This document shows, in pieces, positions 11,553 through 22,542 of a DNA stretch of 64,000 nucleotides. The translations under genes were made by a program, and so were the position numbers. Source of the stretch: Litoditis marina (taxonomy: Eukaryota > Nematoda > Chromadorea > Rhabditida > Rhabditidae); assembly GCA_964036275.1 (NCBI GenBank), contig OZ038434.1:16357879-16421878 (forward strand), given 5' to 3'. The notes under the pieces were generated by a model. The model was not told where the DNA came from. It was given only the letters and a program-made list of their open reading frames with translations, and did no database searches. Numbering within the stretch: position 1 is the stretch's first letter; each line of letters starts with the position of its first letter.

Positions 11553-14500
11553 ATGCGCACTGCTCTTTGCGGAATCCTTGTTTTGTACTTTACAACTGTA
11601 AGTTTTCTTTCTTTTACAAACATAGCGTGTTCCTTTTTTGCGTAATTTCATCCACGTTCAATACAAAATTATAGTTTACGGTAACATTTATCTCAGAAAA
11701 GATGAAAAAATATTGAAAGTTAAAAATGTTATGTTGTGTATATAACCTCTATTTCCAGAATCTAGTTTGGTCGAGGAATGACGCTATCAACACTACGCAA
11801 CTGAATACCACAGTCGTGCGAGAACAATTTGAGACGTTGTTTTTGGACAGATACTTTAGACCTATGCGGAAGGATAACGTCAGAAGCAAGAGATATGCTA
11901 TCGAAGGTACTCTAGTTTTAGTGACTTTCAATTATATCTTTCCTATCACAAATTTGTTTGTATTTTAGAAAGTTTTTATTATGAACTCGGTTTTGATTGT
12001 GAACTAGAATCTTATTTTCACCCTCCACGATTGTGTCATTCAACATTCTCGATCCAATTGTGCAGTTGTAAAACACAATTTGGAATAGTAACTTTTAAAA
12101 AAGTTTGAGACTGGAAGAAATTCTGGTTGTGTGGTTTCGGGATCGACCTCGGCTTGGCTAATAGTTTGAATTCTATAGATGGCGCGTAATTGGGTCCGAA
12201 CACCTTCAATGGGGAATGGGTTTATATACCAGACAGCGAAAGAAAATCACCTCTCTCTCTCTTACCTATTCGTTGTACCTCTCTGTCTGTCACTCTCTCA
12301 TTCACTCTCTGTCTCACATTATAACTCTCCCTCCCTATCTTTTATCACCTCAAACTTTTCTCAAACTCACGAAATAGAGCACGTCCCTGTACTTCTCATT
12401 TGAGAAATTGCATAATGTGAACTAAGAAAAGAACAAGTTACATGTACTGTTTTTTTGTGACTAGATCGAAGCATACATGTTTGTCTTCGAGAATATATGG
12501 AAGATTTCAGGTTCTTTCTGGGGAGTAAAAACGATAACATACCGAATATCGCGTGGAAGTACGTCGCTCACTCTTCAACAATTGAAGGATGTTTTCAGGA
12601 GAGCCTTCTCCGTTAGTTCTAACTACAGTTGACAGAGAGACTCTGATTGCACATTGTGTTTCACACATTAGTAGAATTACTAATTCGAATGTTTAGAGTC
12701 AATTATACCTGTCGGTGTTGCTTCAACCCTCCGATTAAGAAAGCATATAACCATCGAGTAACGCTGAATCTTAAATGAAACATGTATGACCTGATCATCA
12801 CACTTTGCACGACAACTTCATCAGCACGCGGATAATTAGTTCTTATAGGTCTGGGAAGAGCACACTGAACTGAATTTCGTGTACAAGGAAGAGGGGGAGG
12901 TTCACATTGAGGTGATCTTCACGACTGGGGCTCATGGGGATGGAGAAGCATTCGATGGCAGAGGTCAGTCGAGAAGAGAGAACATGACTTCTGAGCGTCG
13001 GTGGAAAGCAGACAAAAAATATCGCGAAACCACCTTTGATAATTAGTAATATTGTGGTAAAAACCACAAAACTCTTTGTTAAAATCATGTTGTAAGTTTC
13101 GGAAAAAATCACAGTAATCACGACACCCTCGGATGAGTTAGTATAGACATTGCCTCAAGACGAAAAGTAATTTCCAGGAAAAATTCTGGCTCACGCTTAT
13201 TTTCCTCGGTATGGCGGTGACCTCCATTTCGACGACGACGAGCTGTGGAGTATGGACAAGTACGGTAGGTCAAACGACTTTCCTTAGTGAATTCGCCGTT
13301 AGAGCCTTTTCATTAGTTTTTGGCTCTTTTAGTCATTTGAAAATTGTGAAACACACCAACAAAGCTCACGTTTTCTGAAATACATCAGAGTTTCTATCAC
13401 AGTTTTTCGAACATATCTCACAAATGGAAGGATATTGACGAGTAAAACATCATTTTCGAATTTTTCACCATCTCAGTTATTCCAGGTCCCGGCCTCGATT
13501 TGTACGCGGTTGCTGTCCACGAGGCGGGTCACGCTCTCGGACTGAAACATTCACATGAACAGAATGCCATCATGGCCCCATTTTATCAAACCTACACTGG
13601 CACCAATCTGCATCTACATAAAGGTTTGCGATCATTCTCTCATAAGGTGATCTAGCAAATGTCATATGTACATGCTATTTCCAGCACAACCTTTGCCAAG
13701 TTGGCGGAATTACTGTGGACCCCACTCCCCTATGTCCACAATAACTAAATACCTCAAATCAATGAGTGAACTGGGAATCGATTGATTGTTTAGGTTGTAA
13801 AATTTGTTTGAGCTCGGGGAAAAGATGAATAAAATACTGTCTGTAGCATTTACTTTCATTTACGTATGATGAAATACCCCGGCATCTTGACCACATTCTG
13901 GGTCTCTTGTTTGCTCGTGAGACTTGTAACCCGGCGGGTTGTTCGAGCAGAGAGATATGGCGAATTTGAAATAATGCAGGTTGTGATCTGAAGCCGGGAT
14001 TTACTCGAGTACAGTATGTATTCTGCTTCCAGATGATTTACTTGCCTTGGATCGTCTCTACGGTCCCGCTGGAGCTGCGAACCGCAATCTTCCTACAGTA
14101 ATCACCACCGTCAAGCCACGGACCGATATTTGCTCGAAACCTAAACTCGACGCAATCACTAAATTGCAAAACGGGAGCATATATGCGTTTCAAGGTAAAC
14201 TCTGTGCATTTTCATGCGGCATAGACTCCAAAAACTCTTAGATCACGATAAAACTAGGAATCAAACCCCTTTGAAATGAGTTGAGAGAACAAAACAAATT
14301 TACAACAATTGAGAAATTGAATTACAATAATTTGAACAACTATTTCAAGGTAGTTTCTTCTGGGAACTTGATCTGAAGAGAGGCGCTCTGCCCGGATATC
14401 CAAAGTCGATCAGATCCGTGTGGAATATTGACGGACGTATTGACGCCGCGATGACTAACATGCAAGGCAACGTCTACATTTTCAAAGTTAGTGTAGAAGA

Positions 14501-15847
14501 TCGGTGCTGGTTTAGCAATTTGCATATTTTATATAGCACAAACGCATACACACCCAATTTGGTTTCATTGTTAGCATTTGTTACTTCTTCTTTCACCTAC
14601 TCACCTTTTTTTCTTTATCAGGTTTCGTTTCTTACTGTTACATCTACTGAGATTGTTGAGATAAGATTCTCGGGATAACTGGCAAGATTTCTTATTGTTC
14701 AGGGTAGCAAATACTACGTGTTCAGTCGGAAGGCGGTTCTTCTTCCGGGCTATCCGCGGGACATCCGGAAAGGCCTGAAGGACACTCCGGATAACATCAA
14801 TGCGGCCATGACATGGAACTATGATGACAAACCATATCTGTTCAAAAGTACGCAACTTTTCCCCTTCTGACTCGGAAACATTGAGAAAGTTTGATAACTT
14901 TGACTTTACAACTAATGAACTAGTTTATTTGCTCTAAAACTTTTCCTAAATTGTGTTGTTCTAGTTTCCTTCCAACTTTGAACTCTACTGAACGAAGCAC
15001 ATCGAATGGGTGCTTACTTCAACCATTCTCATAAGGGTACTTAATTCTACTTTCATTTTCAGAAGATAAGTTCTGGAAGTATTCGAGATGGGGCATGCCA
15101 CGGACATGGCCACGTACGGTGTCCAAACTATTCAGGGGAAAAGTCAGTCATTCAAAAATTTCCGCTGTGTTCAGATTGGAAGTCCGTGTGTGCGGTCATG
15201 TGCGGTTTTTCTTGTTTCTCCAAAACACATAATTTGTTTCAACTACGCTGCTAGTTAATTGTATTTTCAAACTCTGTCATGTTGAACACAGGACAATTTG
15301 TCATGGCAAAAGACCAGTAAAATGCAACTTTGATTGTCCAAAAGTCCGGGTTACAGGCTCCTATAGAGATAGATGCCGGCTTCCGACTCGACTCCAATTC
15401 GAGTTTTGTGTTTTCTGGCGACCAATATTGGAAGATTGGAGGATTTCGGTAAGTAACCTCATTTAAGTTTCTAATGTGTGAATAGTACTCACTTCAATTA
15501 CAGATGTAAACAATTTTCAACTCAACGACATATTATGGAACAAACTGATCACAAAACACACTCACGTGTTTTTATTGTTAAAGCAACCTGATAGCCTCTA
15601 TAGTTTGTATGTGGGTGCTGTGGGTGCTGCTTTTATTGTTAAAGCAACCTGATAGCCTCTATAGTTGGTATGTGGGTGCTGATGAAAAAAACCAAATTCG
15701 TCGAAATGAGGGCACCATTTTCGTTTGTTTTATTTTGTATCCAAATTCATTTCATTTTACAGATATATGAAAGTTGCCCGAGGCTATCCGAGGTCAACGG
15801 CAAACAACTGGTTCAACTGTGATAATAGGGAGCATCCCGTAAAGTAA
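11553..15847 (+). CDS. Matrix metalloproteinase with furin site and hemopexin domain, 444 aa
   Basis: Twelve exons: 11553-11597, 11759-11906, 12511-12611, 12849-12963, 13178-13264, 13486-13623, 14033-14194, 14350-14486, 14703-14847, 15063-15142, 15357-15448 and 15763-15847; all phases join (1335 nt). Domains: signal peptide (1-15), a very short propeptide, the furin motif RSKR (57-60), then YAIEG as in membrane-type and stromelysin-3-like MMPs. The catalytic domain has HGDGEAFDG, the zinc site [11 protein letters not shown] (His177, Glu178, His181, His187) and Met-turn Met195. A linker leads to a four-bladed hemopexin domain closed by Cys245 and Cys436. It would be secreted and degrade extracellular matrix. 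The usual propeptide cysteine switch (PRCGxPD) is absent. There is no C-terminal membrane or GPI segment. AATAAA is at 16244. Confidence 0.93.
13685..13785 (+). CDS. Possible alternative terminal exon of the metalloproteinase
   Basis: Inside the intron between the catalytic-domain and hemopexin exons, a good acceptor (pyrimidine tract then CAG at 13682-13684) opens 33 more codons in the same phase as exon 6. They end in TGA at 13783-13785, and AATAAA follows at 13828. Splicing exon 6 to this exon would give a protein of about 244 aa ending after the catalytic domain (tail contains [14 protein letters not shown]), like the minimal matrilysin architecture. This is inferred only from splice consensus, open phase and the poly(A) signal. 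It could instead be intronic sequence that is open by chance. Confidence 0.4.
15568..15681 (+). repeat. Tandem duplication (about 55-60 bp unit) inside a metalloproteinase intron
   Basis: Two nearly identical copies of a unit beginning TTTTATTGTTAAAGCAACCT and ending GTATGTGGGTGCTG, in the last intron of the metalloproteinase gene. The 9-bp motif TGGGTGCTG is also repeated at the junction. Confidence 0.9.
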
Positions 15848-16403
15848 AACATTTCCATTGAAATAGAATAGATTGTCAAATGCACCAAAACTGTTTTTCA
15901 TCTAACATTTCATGTGAGCTCTGTTTCAACTGGACTCTGAGTTCTTAACTCCATCGTCAATTTTTTGCGCTATTCGAAGCACTTTATTGTGTTGTAATGA
16001 ATTGTGTACATGAATGTTGTAGAATAGTAACAAGAAAGTCAGACAACTCTAGGTTTCTGCGTGATTGTATGCTCAGTTCGTTGTTTTTATTTCGATTCTA
16101 TCACGAAGTAGATCGTTTCTCGAAATCAATGACACAGATCAGTTTGAACGGTTTCAGTTTTTCGAATCTGTCCAACTCTCAATCTATTCATTGTATAGGT
16201 TCTTGCTCAGTCTTGTAATTTGTTCAAATTACGAATCAATGCAATAAACTCGATATTCACATCTTCTTTTTTGTTTCTGTTTTCAAGGCAACATTTATGT
16301 TTTTGTTGTATTGTCTGCGTCTCTCAAACCCTGTGCGGTCTCGACATTCTTAGATCTGCGGAAAGAGAAACATCGAGAACATGAGATTTCCTTTCATTCG
16401 ACC

Positions 16404-19282
16404 ATGTTTCGTTGTCTGGTGATATGTCTGTCTGTCCTATCCTTCACATCTGCCATAAACGATGGGGATATGGTGGAGTGGAACCGAAATGCCTATTTGG
16501 TCAAGGTGAGGTTCCATAGACTTTCATAGACGGTATTCCGGTATAGTGCGAATGTTTTTCGCTGGTTGTAAGAGCCTTTCCAGACATATGTAGACACATC
16601 CATCGAGAAAAAAAAGAGAATGAACGGTTGAAAGCTTGAAACGTACTGCACATTCCAACAGCAAAACTTTGTTCATATTTTTTTGAGGCGCTTGAATGAC
16701 GTCAGGTTTATCAACTGCTGAACACCGATAAACTCGGTCAATTTACAATTTTCGCAAGAAAGGTAAATCATAGAATGTTTCTCTAGCCAGCGTGTTTGTA
16801 GTTTGAACCTGTTTCCCCTTGGTAAAACAGTTATCGGGTGTATCCGTTCAAACTACAACTCATATGTGGTAAATCCCTAATATCGCAGAGGTCACGGTGT
16901 TTCGTGGTTGTTCTTGGTTACTTTCTCAAAAGGAATGATATCTTCAGATCCTGACCACCCTGCCAGATGAGAGAACAGTTGCGTGTACCGGCTCACTGGT
17001 GTCTCCCTCTCTCGTGATTACCTCCAGCAAATGTTACCAAGATGTGGAGAGCAGGTTAACAAAACAACAGATCTAACCATTTCAGCTCTATCTGTTTCAA
17101 ATTCGAAAGATTGGTGTGACTATAGATCTTAGAGATGATCAAATAGCTTAGAACCTTACAAAGTTCCGATTCAGTTCATTTTAATTGCAGCCCAATTAAA
17201 ATGCTCACATAATGGCTATATTCTCATCCTCATTGTCTTATTCTATAAATTTGATTTATCAAGAGGTTTTTCAGCAATCTGAACTCGTACGTGATGTCTG
17301 TTCGGGGGAACGGCACCCAGGCCTGGAGGCGGAAAGTGCGCTCCATCGAAATCAGAGGAAACATTGCCGTCGTGGAGATCAAGCCAAGAAGAACTGAACA
17401 GGTGAAATTATACTTATCTCGTGATTACCAAAACTCATAAATGGCTCTTCCTTCAATGTTCGTGTAAAAAAACTGTTAACAGACAATAATTGTGTTCCTG
17501 TTTGATGGCCTAACCCTCTGCGGACGTCAAAAGTACTCATTTTGTGTTAGGGTCAGAATGTCTTGTAGTACATTTTTACAATGATAAATTTTTAGAACCC
17601 CATAATCAAGTTCGTTCTCAGATCTGCCCCGCTGCTCCAGCTCCCGTCCGTGGAGCACGTCTCCCTCTCACACCCTCACTGATTGAGTCCTCGTGGAAAA
17701 CCCTTGATTTGGAGGAGCTTTCGGAAAAGAAGTGTAGAATTACTGGATTTGAAACTGTTCCAGGTAGGGGGCGTTGAGCTAGTATTCAAAACCTCGCAAT
17801 CGATCGGAATGTCATGTGGAACGTAAAAAAATGGCAATTATTACTCCACATTGATAGTTTTGTACGTTGTATTGGTTTTCGTGAGCTACCTCAGTTTTTG
17901 GGTCCGTTATGGGATTTATTTTTCGAAAAAGTAAATCAATTCTTGAAGAACTACTTCTACATTACATGAAACAAATTTGAGTTTTATTACACCGGGATGA
18001 AACTTGTAATACAGTAAGAGAACAAATCATGTATCGTAGAATGGGTCGTAGAATGGATCTTGTAGTTTGGCGTTTGCAGTGTCCGCCTACCTGTCTTCTT
18101 TCACCCTTTTGAGAATCTCGGTCGACCTCTCAACTGAGTTCGAGATGATGATTGCTCCCGTGTTCGATGAGAGAGCACCTTGTTGGGTGGGATTCGTTTC
18201 ACTTTTCTTCGTTTTGTCATATTTTACTCAGTTCAGAAGGTACCTTTTTGCTTCCCAAACTGAGTCCTCAAGGAGGGTAGAAAGGAAAGCTGATGCAGAA
18301 ACCGCGGGAGACCTGAACCTTAAAACATGGGATGCGCCGCGCAACATGCGCAGCAGCATATACACAAACTAGGGGCTTCAATATTGAGTGAATTAGCAGT
18401 TCAATTTTATCGAGCAGCTTTTTAACCGCTATTTCTGGCGTTGTGTTGTGTTCACTGTGATTGGGGTCGATTAATGAAAACTTATTTCAAAATAGTGACT
18501 TTAAGACATTTATAGAGAAAGTTACGACCACCATTCATTGAAGAAAAATAGAATACTGGCAATCGCATTTTCACGAAAGTGGCGAAGGTGACAATATTAT
18601 CTTCGTTATAGGACGACCTCGGTCTTCCCCTGGAGTGTGAGCTGGAGGAGAACATCTGGACGCAAGTTGGTATCCTTCACTCCACCACCACAACTGGGGT
18701 CAGTTTGTAAACACTTCTCTATTATGAATGAAAAGTAATGTTCACATTGGATAAACACTGCACGACTTATATTGACAGCAGAATTATGGTCAAAGTAGAT
18801 TTTGCTCCACTATAAAATTGTTTCCTATATATGTATACTGTTAGGCAAATGCGCAGTCACGTGAAACATGTTAAACACTGCAGAACTCAGACATGTAATG
18901 ACAAAAAGCACGATGCCTCATTAGAATGCTAGCTTTACGTCACTATTCAATAGACTTCTAGTAAAACTGTTTCAGTCTGCCGAACTCGAGAATATCAATG
19001 AGGAGGAATGTCCTAAAGTGACGGTTAGTAACAAAAGTGATCTTAGAAATATATCATATTTCGATAACAAATCGATAAAATTTCCACAACAAAGACACCG
19101 AATGACCGAATCGAGTGTGTACTGCAGGACGGACTAAAATTTATGTTTTTGTTAAGACCAATTTTATCAATTTTCAGGGGATGCGTTTTGCCATGTTCAA
19201 CGAAGACTTGCCTGTTGTGTTGAACAAGATGGCTCCTGCCGAGATATTCTCTACTTACACAAAATGTTTCTCTCGTAACTAA
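16404..19282 (+). CDS. Secreted trypsin-fold serine protease homologue, catalytic triad lost, 274 aa
   Basis: Eight exons: 16404-16505, 16948-17054, 17275-17401, 17622-17763, 18080-18186, 18612-18698, 18976-19023 and 19178-19282 (825 nt). Residues 1-20 form a signal peptide. The S1 fold is recognisable. CTGSLVSPSLVITSSKC (47-63) matches the Gly-Ser-Leu...Ala-Ala-His-Cys region, with Lys62 where the catalytic His would be. GNIAVVEI (98-105) matches the DIALL strand, with Asn in place of Asp. CWDDLGLPLEC (194-204) matches GDSGGPL, with Leu198 in place of Ser; the downstream WTQVGI strand is conserved. It therefore cannot act as a serine protease and is more likely a binding or regulatory protein. 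The frame is intact, so it is not a pseudogene by frame. An upstream ATG at 16380 runs quickly into a stop, so 16404 is chosen. AATAAA follows at 19288. Confidence 0.85.
18834..18966 (-). mobile_element. MITE family 1, copy B, in protease-homologue intron 6
   Basis: Reverse-oriented copy starting TATACTGTTAGGCAAATGCG, then CAGTCACGTGAAAC, and ending CTATTCAATAGACTTCTAG plus TAAAAC. Its end lies only about 9 bp from the next exon, immediately before the TGTTTCAG acceptor. Confidence 0.75.
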
Positions 19283-19569
19283 GAACTAATAAATAAATAA
19301 CTATGATCGTTCAGTTTAGAAATAAATAGAGAAGTGTCAAACGTTTTGAAGGAACCCAACTAAAGCTGAACAGATTTGAAAACCGAGTGAACATTTGTAA
19401 TCGAAACTTTCGGGTTCCAAAAAAGTTACAAATTGCAAAAAGGGGAAACACTGATAAACTAGCAAGTTGGGAAACCATTCGCTTTGTTCAGCAGCATGCT
19501 ACCGAAATATACGCGAAAAACTGATTTTTTGAATCAAAACATATTTGGCAACATTACCGCAAAACATTC

Positions 19570-19585
19570 GCTCCCGGGTGGGCTC

Positions 19586-19622
<37 letters not shown>

Positions 19623-19641
19623 CCTATTGCGCCACGGAAGC
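19570..19641 (-). tRNA. trnN-GUU: tRNA-Asn (anticodon GTT)
   Basis: A 72-nt cloverleaf on the minus strand. The acceptor stem GCTTCCG pairs with CGGGAGC (one G-T pair). The D-arm is GCGC/GCGC, the anticodon arm is TTCGG-CTGTTAA-CCGAA with anticodon GTT, and the T-arm is GGTGG-TTCGAGC-CCACC. The internal promoter boxes are intact (A box around GTGGCGCAATAGG, B box GGTTCGAGCCC). A TTTT run lies a few bases beyond the 3' end (19561-19564) as the Pol III terminator. No intron. It closely resembles vertebrate tRNA-Asn-GTT, so it is probably functional. Confidence 0.96.
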
Positions 19642-19689
19642 ACATTCCAGGGAAAGCTAGCTCTGATAACGAAACCAGGCTAGCCCTTC

Positions 19690-19860
19690 CTCCTCCCTGG
19701 ATCTCACTTTTCTCTCCCTTTCTCTCTCTCTCTCTTTCTCCCGCTCTGTTCTCTCTCTCGCTCGCTCTCTCTCTCCCGCTCTCTTCTCTCTCTCTCCCTT
19801 TGTGTCTCTCGAGCCTTCTTCTTGTCACCTCCTCTTCCTTCCTCTCCTTTGTTGTCCTCT
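19690..19860. repeat. CT-rich pyrimidine tract
   Basis: About 170 bp of CTCTCTC, TTTCTC and CTCCCG blocks, upstream of the tRNA in its transcription direction. No coding signal was seen. Confidence 0.85.
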
Positions 19861-20094
19861 TATAAAAAAGACTTAAACCCAAACTTAAACCATTTGAACT
19901 GACATTTGAGAAATGAAAAAAAAAACTTATGCATATATAGATATTGGCAGATAGCATTTGTTGTTGATGTCAAGAAGACTCAGCGAGAAGATCTAGTTGC
20001 AAACCCAGATTGATGTTGAAACGAAAACCATAGCGATCAAAGTACACATCATATACAATCGGGGCAATATTAGGGTACAATTAGGGTTGTTAAT

Positions 20095-20730
20095 CAATTC
20101 CAAAAAGCAAGTCAATTCCAATTCCAATTCTTTTCGGATTTTCAGAAACCACTCAATTCCAATTCCAATTCTTTCTAGATTTCAAAAACCAGTCAATTCC
20201 AATTCCAATTCTAATAAGTTTTTGGAAAATGAGAATTGTCAATTCCAATTCCTCTCAGGTTTTCAAAGCCGAGTCAATTCCAATTCCAATTCCAATCAAT
20301 TCCAAAAAATCTCAAATTTTCAATTCCAATTCCAAATCATTTTTCCGATTTCATGGCAGTTTTTTTTTCAAAAAACGCAGAGAAACAAACAAAAACTGTT
20401 AGTTTCTGTTAAAGTGAACTTGATACATCAAAAACAATAGTAATTTAGTGAAAATTAAACCTGTATAAATTCCGAGAGAAAATCAAGTCAATTCCAATTC
20501 CAATTCCAGTTGTTCTGACATACGAAAGAATTGGAATTGCAATTCCAGATATATTTTGACATAGAAAAGAATTGGAATTGCAATTCCAAAATTATTTGAC
20601 ATTCAAAAGAATTGGAATTGCAATTCCAATTCTTTTTCACACACAAAAAGAATTGGAATTGCAATTCTTTTGGAAGATTATCTCAATTCTTTCAATTCCA
20701 ATTCCAATTCCAATTCCAATTCTAACAACC
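20095..20730. repeat. (AATTCC)n-based satellite-like array with inverted second half
   Basis: From about 20095 to 20345, CAATTCCAATTCC blocks alternate with short spacers such as TTTTCAGAAACC in a loose repeat of about 45-50 bp. From about 20485 to 20730 the same hexamer recurs, mostly as GAATTGGAATTGCAATTCC, which is its own inverted repeat. The open frames across it (Asn-Ser repeats) are artefacts. Confidence 0.85.
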
Positions 20731-21126
20731 CTAGGTACAATCGATAGCAACCATGAAAACAGCTGTAACGTTCACGCATGGAAACACCACTCAGGTGCAT
20801 GTTATACAACATGTCAACATTCTCATTTACACGTTTCAAAGAAATATCATCAAGAGCATCATGGAACGATGGAGGATCAACAATTGGAGGCATTTCAGAC
20901 AAAGAAGAGGAACCTTCTTTGCTTTACTTCTAACTCATTTTGTTCTCTATCAATCCCTCCTCTCTCTATCTCTCTCTTGCTTTTTCTCTACCTTTATTTA
21001 TCTCTCTTACTTTTTCCCCCTCTCTCTCCCGTCTCTTTTCTGGTTCCCATTTCCATGCGATTGTCATTGATATTCCGTTTGCACTGCACTCGACCGACGA
21101 AATTGTTTATAGGTTCCATTAATCTA

Positions 21127-21410
21127 GATTAATGGTCAAACATCACTAAACTGTGTCTCATATTTTCTCCAACTCAACACGAAGGGTTCACTCCTATTCT
21201 TCATTAATATGTGATTTCTTAAATAGTGTTCTCGAATTCGGAATTTCAACTGAGTAACTAAGTAAGTAAGGACAACTAAGTAACTGAGTAAGTAAGTAAT
21301 GGTCGAACATTACTAAATTGCGGACGATCTTTTCTTCCACCGAACACGAAGTATATCACTCCTATTCAACATCAGTATGTAACTTCTTAAATAGTGTTCT
21401 GAAATTCGAA
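21127..21410 (+). repeat. Diverged tandem duplication of about 165 bp
   Basis: The block at 21130-21240 (ATTAATGGTCAAACATCACT through AAATAGTGTTCTCGAATTCG) recurs diverged at 21297-21405 (TAATGGTCGAACATTACT through AAATAGTGTTCTGAAATTCG). TAAGTAAG-type short repeats lie between the two. Confidence 0.75.
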
Positions 21411-21601
21411 AAAACCTCGAAAAAAACCTGAAGTAGTCGTCAGTTGACAGAACTACTAACGATAAAAATCACGTCAAAACTCCAATGTCGATGGTAAACT
21501 GTTTCTTTTTGGAACTTCTGGCGAAAAACATACTTGACCAAGTACATCTAAAGGCGTTTATTCACCTACACGAATATTTGAAAAAGGTCACCGAAGGTCA
21601 C

Positions 21602-21680
21602 AACTTGGAAACCGCTAATCATCATGAAGAATGTACGGGGTCCCCGTACATTCTTTACGATGATTCACGGTTTCTAAGTT
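21602..21680. repeat. 79-bp near-perfect palindrome without loop
   Basis: The left arm (21602-21640) and right arm (21641-21680) are reverse complements at about 34 of 39 positions. The centre GTACGGGGTCCCCGTAC is perfect and leaves no loop. It could be a miniature hairpin element, a fold-back RNA precursor or a recombination hotspot. It lies in the spacer before the sugar transporter gene. Confidence 0.85.
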
Positions 21681-21852
21681 TCTTTGTTCGTATTGATTTC
21701 AAAGCGGTGAAAGAACGCATAACACATTCTTGCGACTATCACTCTACATTAATGTTTTGGGTGAGTACTTTTCTCTGCTTCTATCTGTTTTCTTTTTCTT
21801 TGGGAACCCAGGTTAGCAGCTGCTAGTTGCACTCGTTTCTCATTCAGTTACC

Positions 21853-21996
21853 ATGGTTAGACATCTTTTTTGTTGCATAGTCAGGTAAAACGTCTTAAAC
21901 ACATCAGAAATCAGACACGTTCAATTACAGAGTGCACGATGCCTTATTGAATTGTAAACTGTACGTGACTGTTCAATTTCATTTTCCTAGTAAAAC
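21853..21996 (-). mobile_element. MITE family 1, copy C (diverged)
   Basis: Reverse-oriented copy recognisable by ATAGTCAGGTAAAACGTCTT, AGAGTGCACGATGCCT and GTACGTGACTGTTCAATTTC plus ATTTTCCTAGTAAAAC. It is more diverged than the others. Confidence 0.6.
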
Positions 21997-22542
21997 TCCA
22001 ACTGAAGCCCGTTCTCTTTCTGTTCTCATGAACCCATTTCTCCAAATCAATAGAGCCCTGCCAGTGTAATGGTCGCCAAATGACGTGAACATACTTGAAC
22101 ATTTGATCTCCAATTTGAAGAACATATCCCATTTCAGACGACAACTTATAAAGTTTCAATGGAAATGATGTAATGAAGAACTAACTTAAATGAATGCTGC
22201 AAATGTGATATGCTCGAAACCTTGATCAGCTTCTGTGTAATTCATTCACCACTTTTCTGTTAATAAAACTAATTATAGCATTTACTAACATTTATACTTT
22301 CTACCAGATGGCTGTAAGGTGTAAATTCACGATAAGTGACAGTTGCAGCGTCGAGCACTTCTCTTTTTTGAGGCATCGATCGATCGATTTCTCTCTTTTA
22401 CTTTTGTCCCTTGCACATTTTGTGTGGAATAAATGAAATAAAATTATTAAAATTCCCACAAAGCGTGAACCTCTTCGCACGTCTTCTTCCTTTGCTGAAT
22501 GCATTGATACAAATGGATTTTTCTGCTTGTTTTCCAGAGAAA

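Noticed and set aside
19604..19957. 117-codon minus-strand frame rich in Arg and Glu.
   Set aside because: It overlaps the tRNA-Asn gene and a CT-rich tract.
19997..20440. 147-codon plus-strand frame with Asn-Ser repeats.
   Set aside because: It is the AATTCC array read as codons.
20878..21132. CRISPR-like or tandem array suspicion around CT-rich and AATTCC blocks.
   Set aside because: Repeats are direct low-complexity hexamers without unique spacers, and the genome is eukaryotic.
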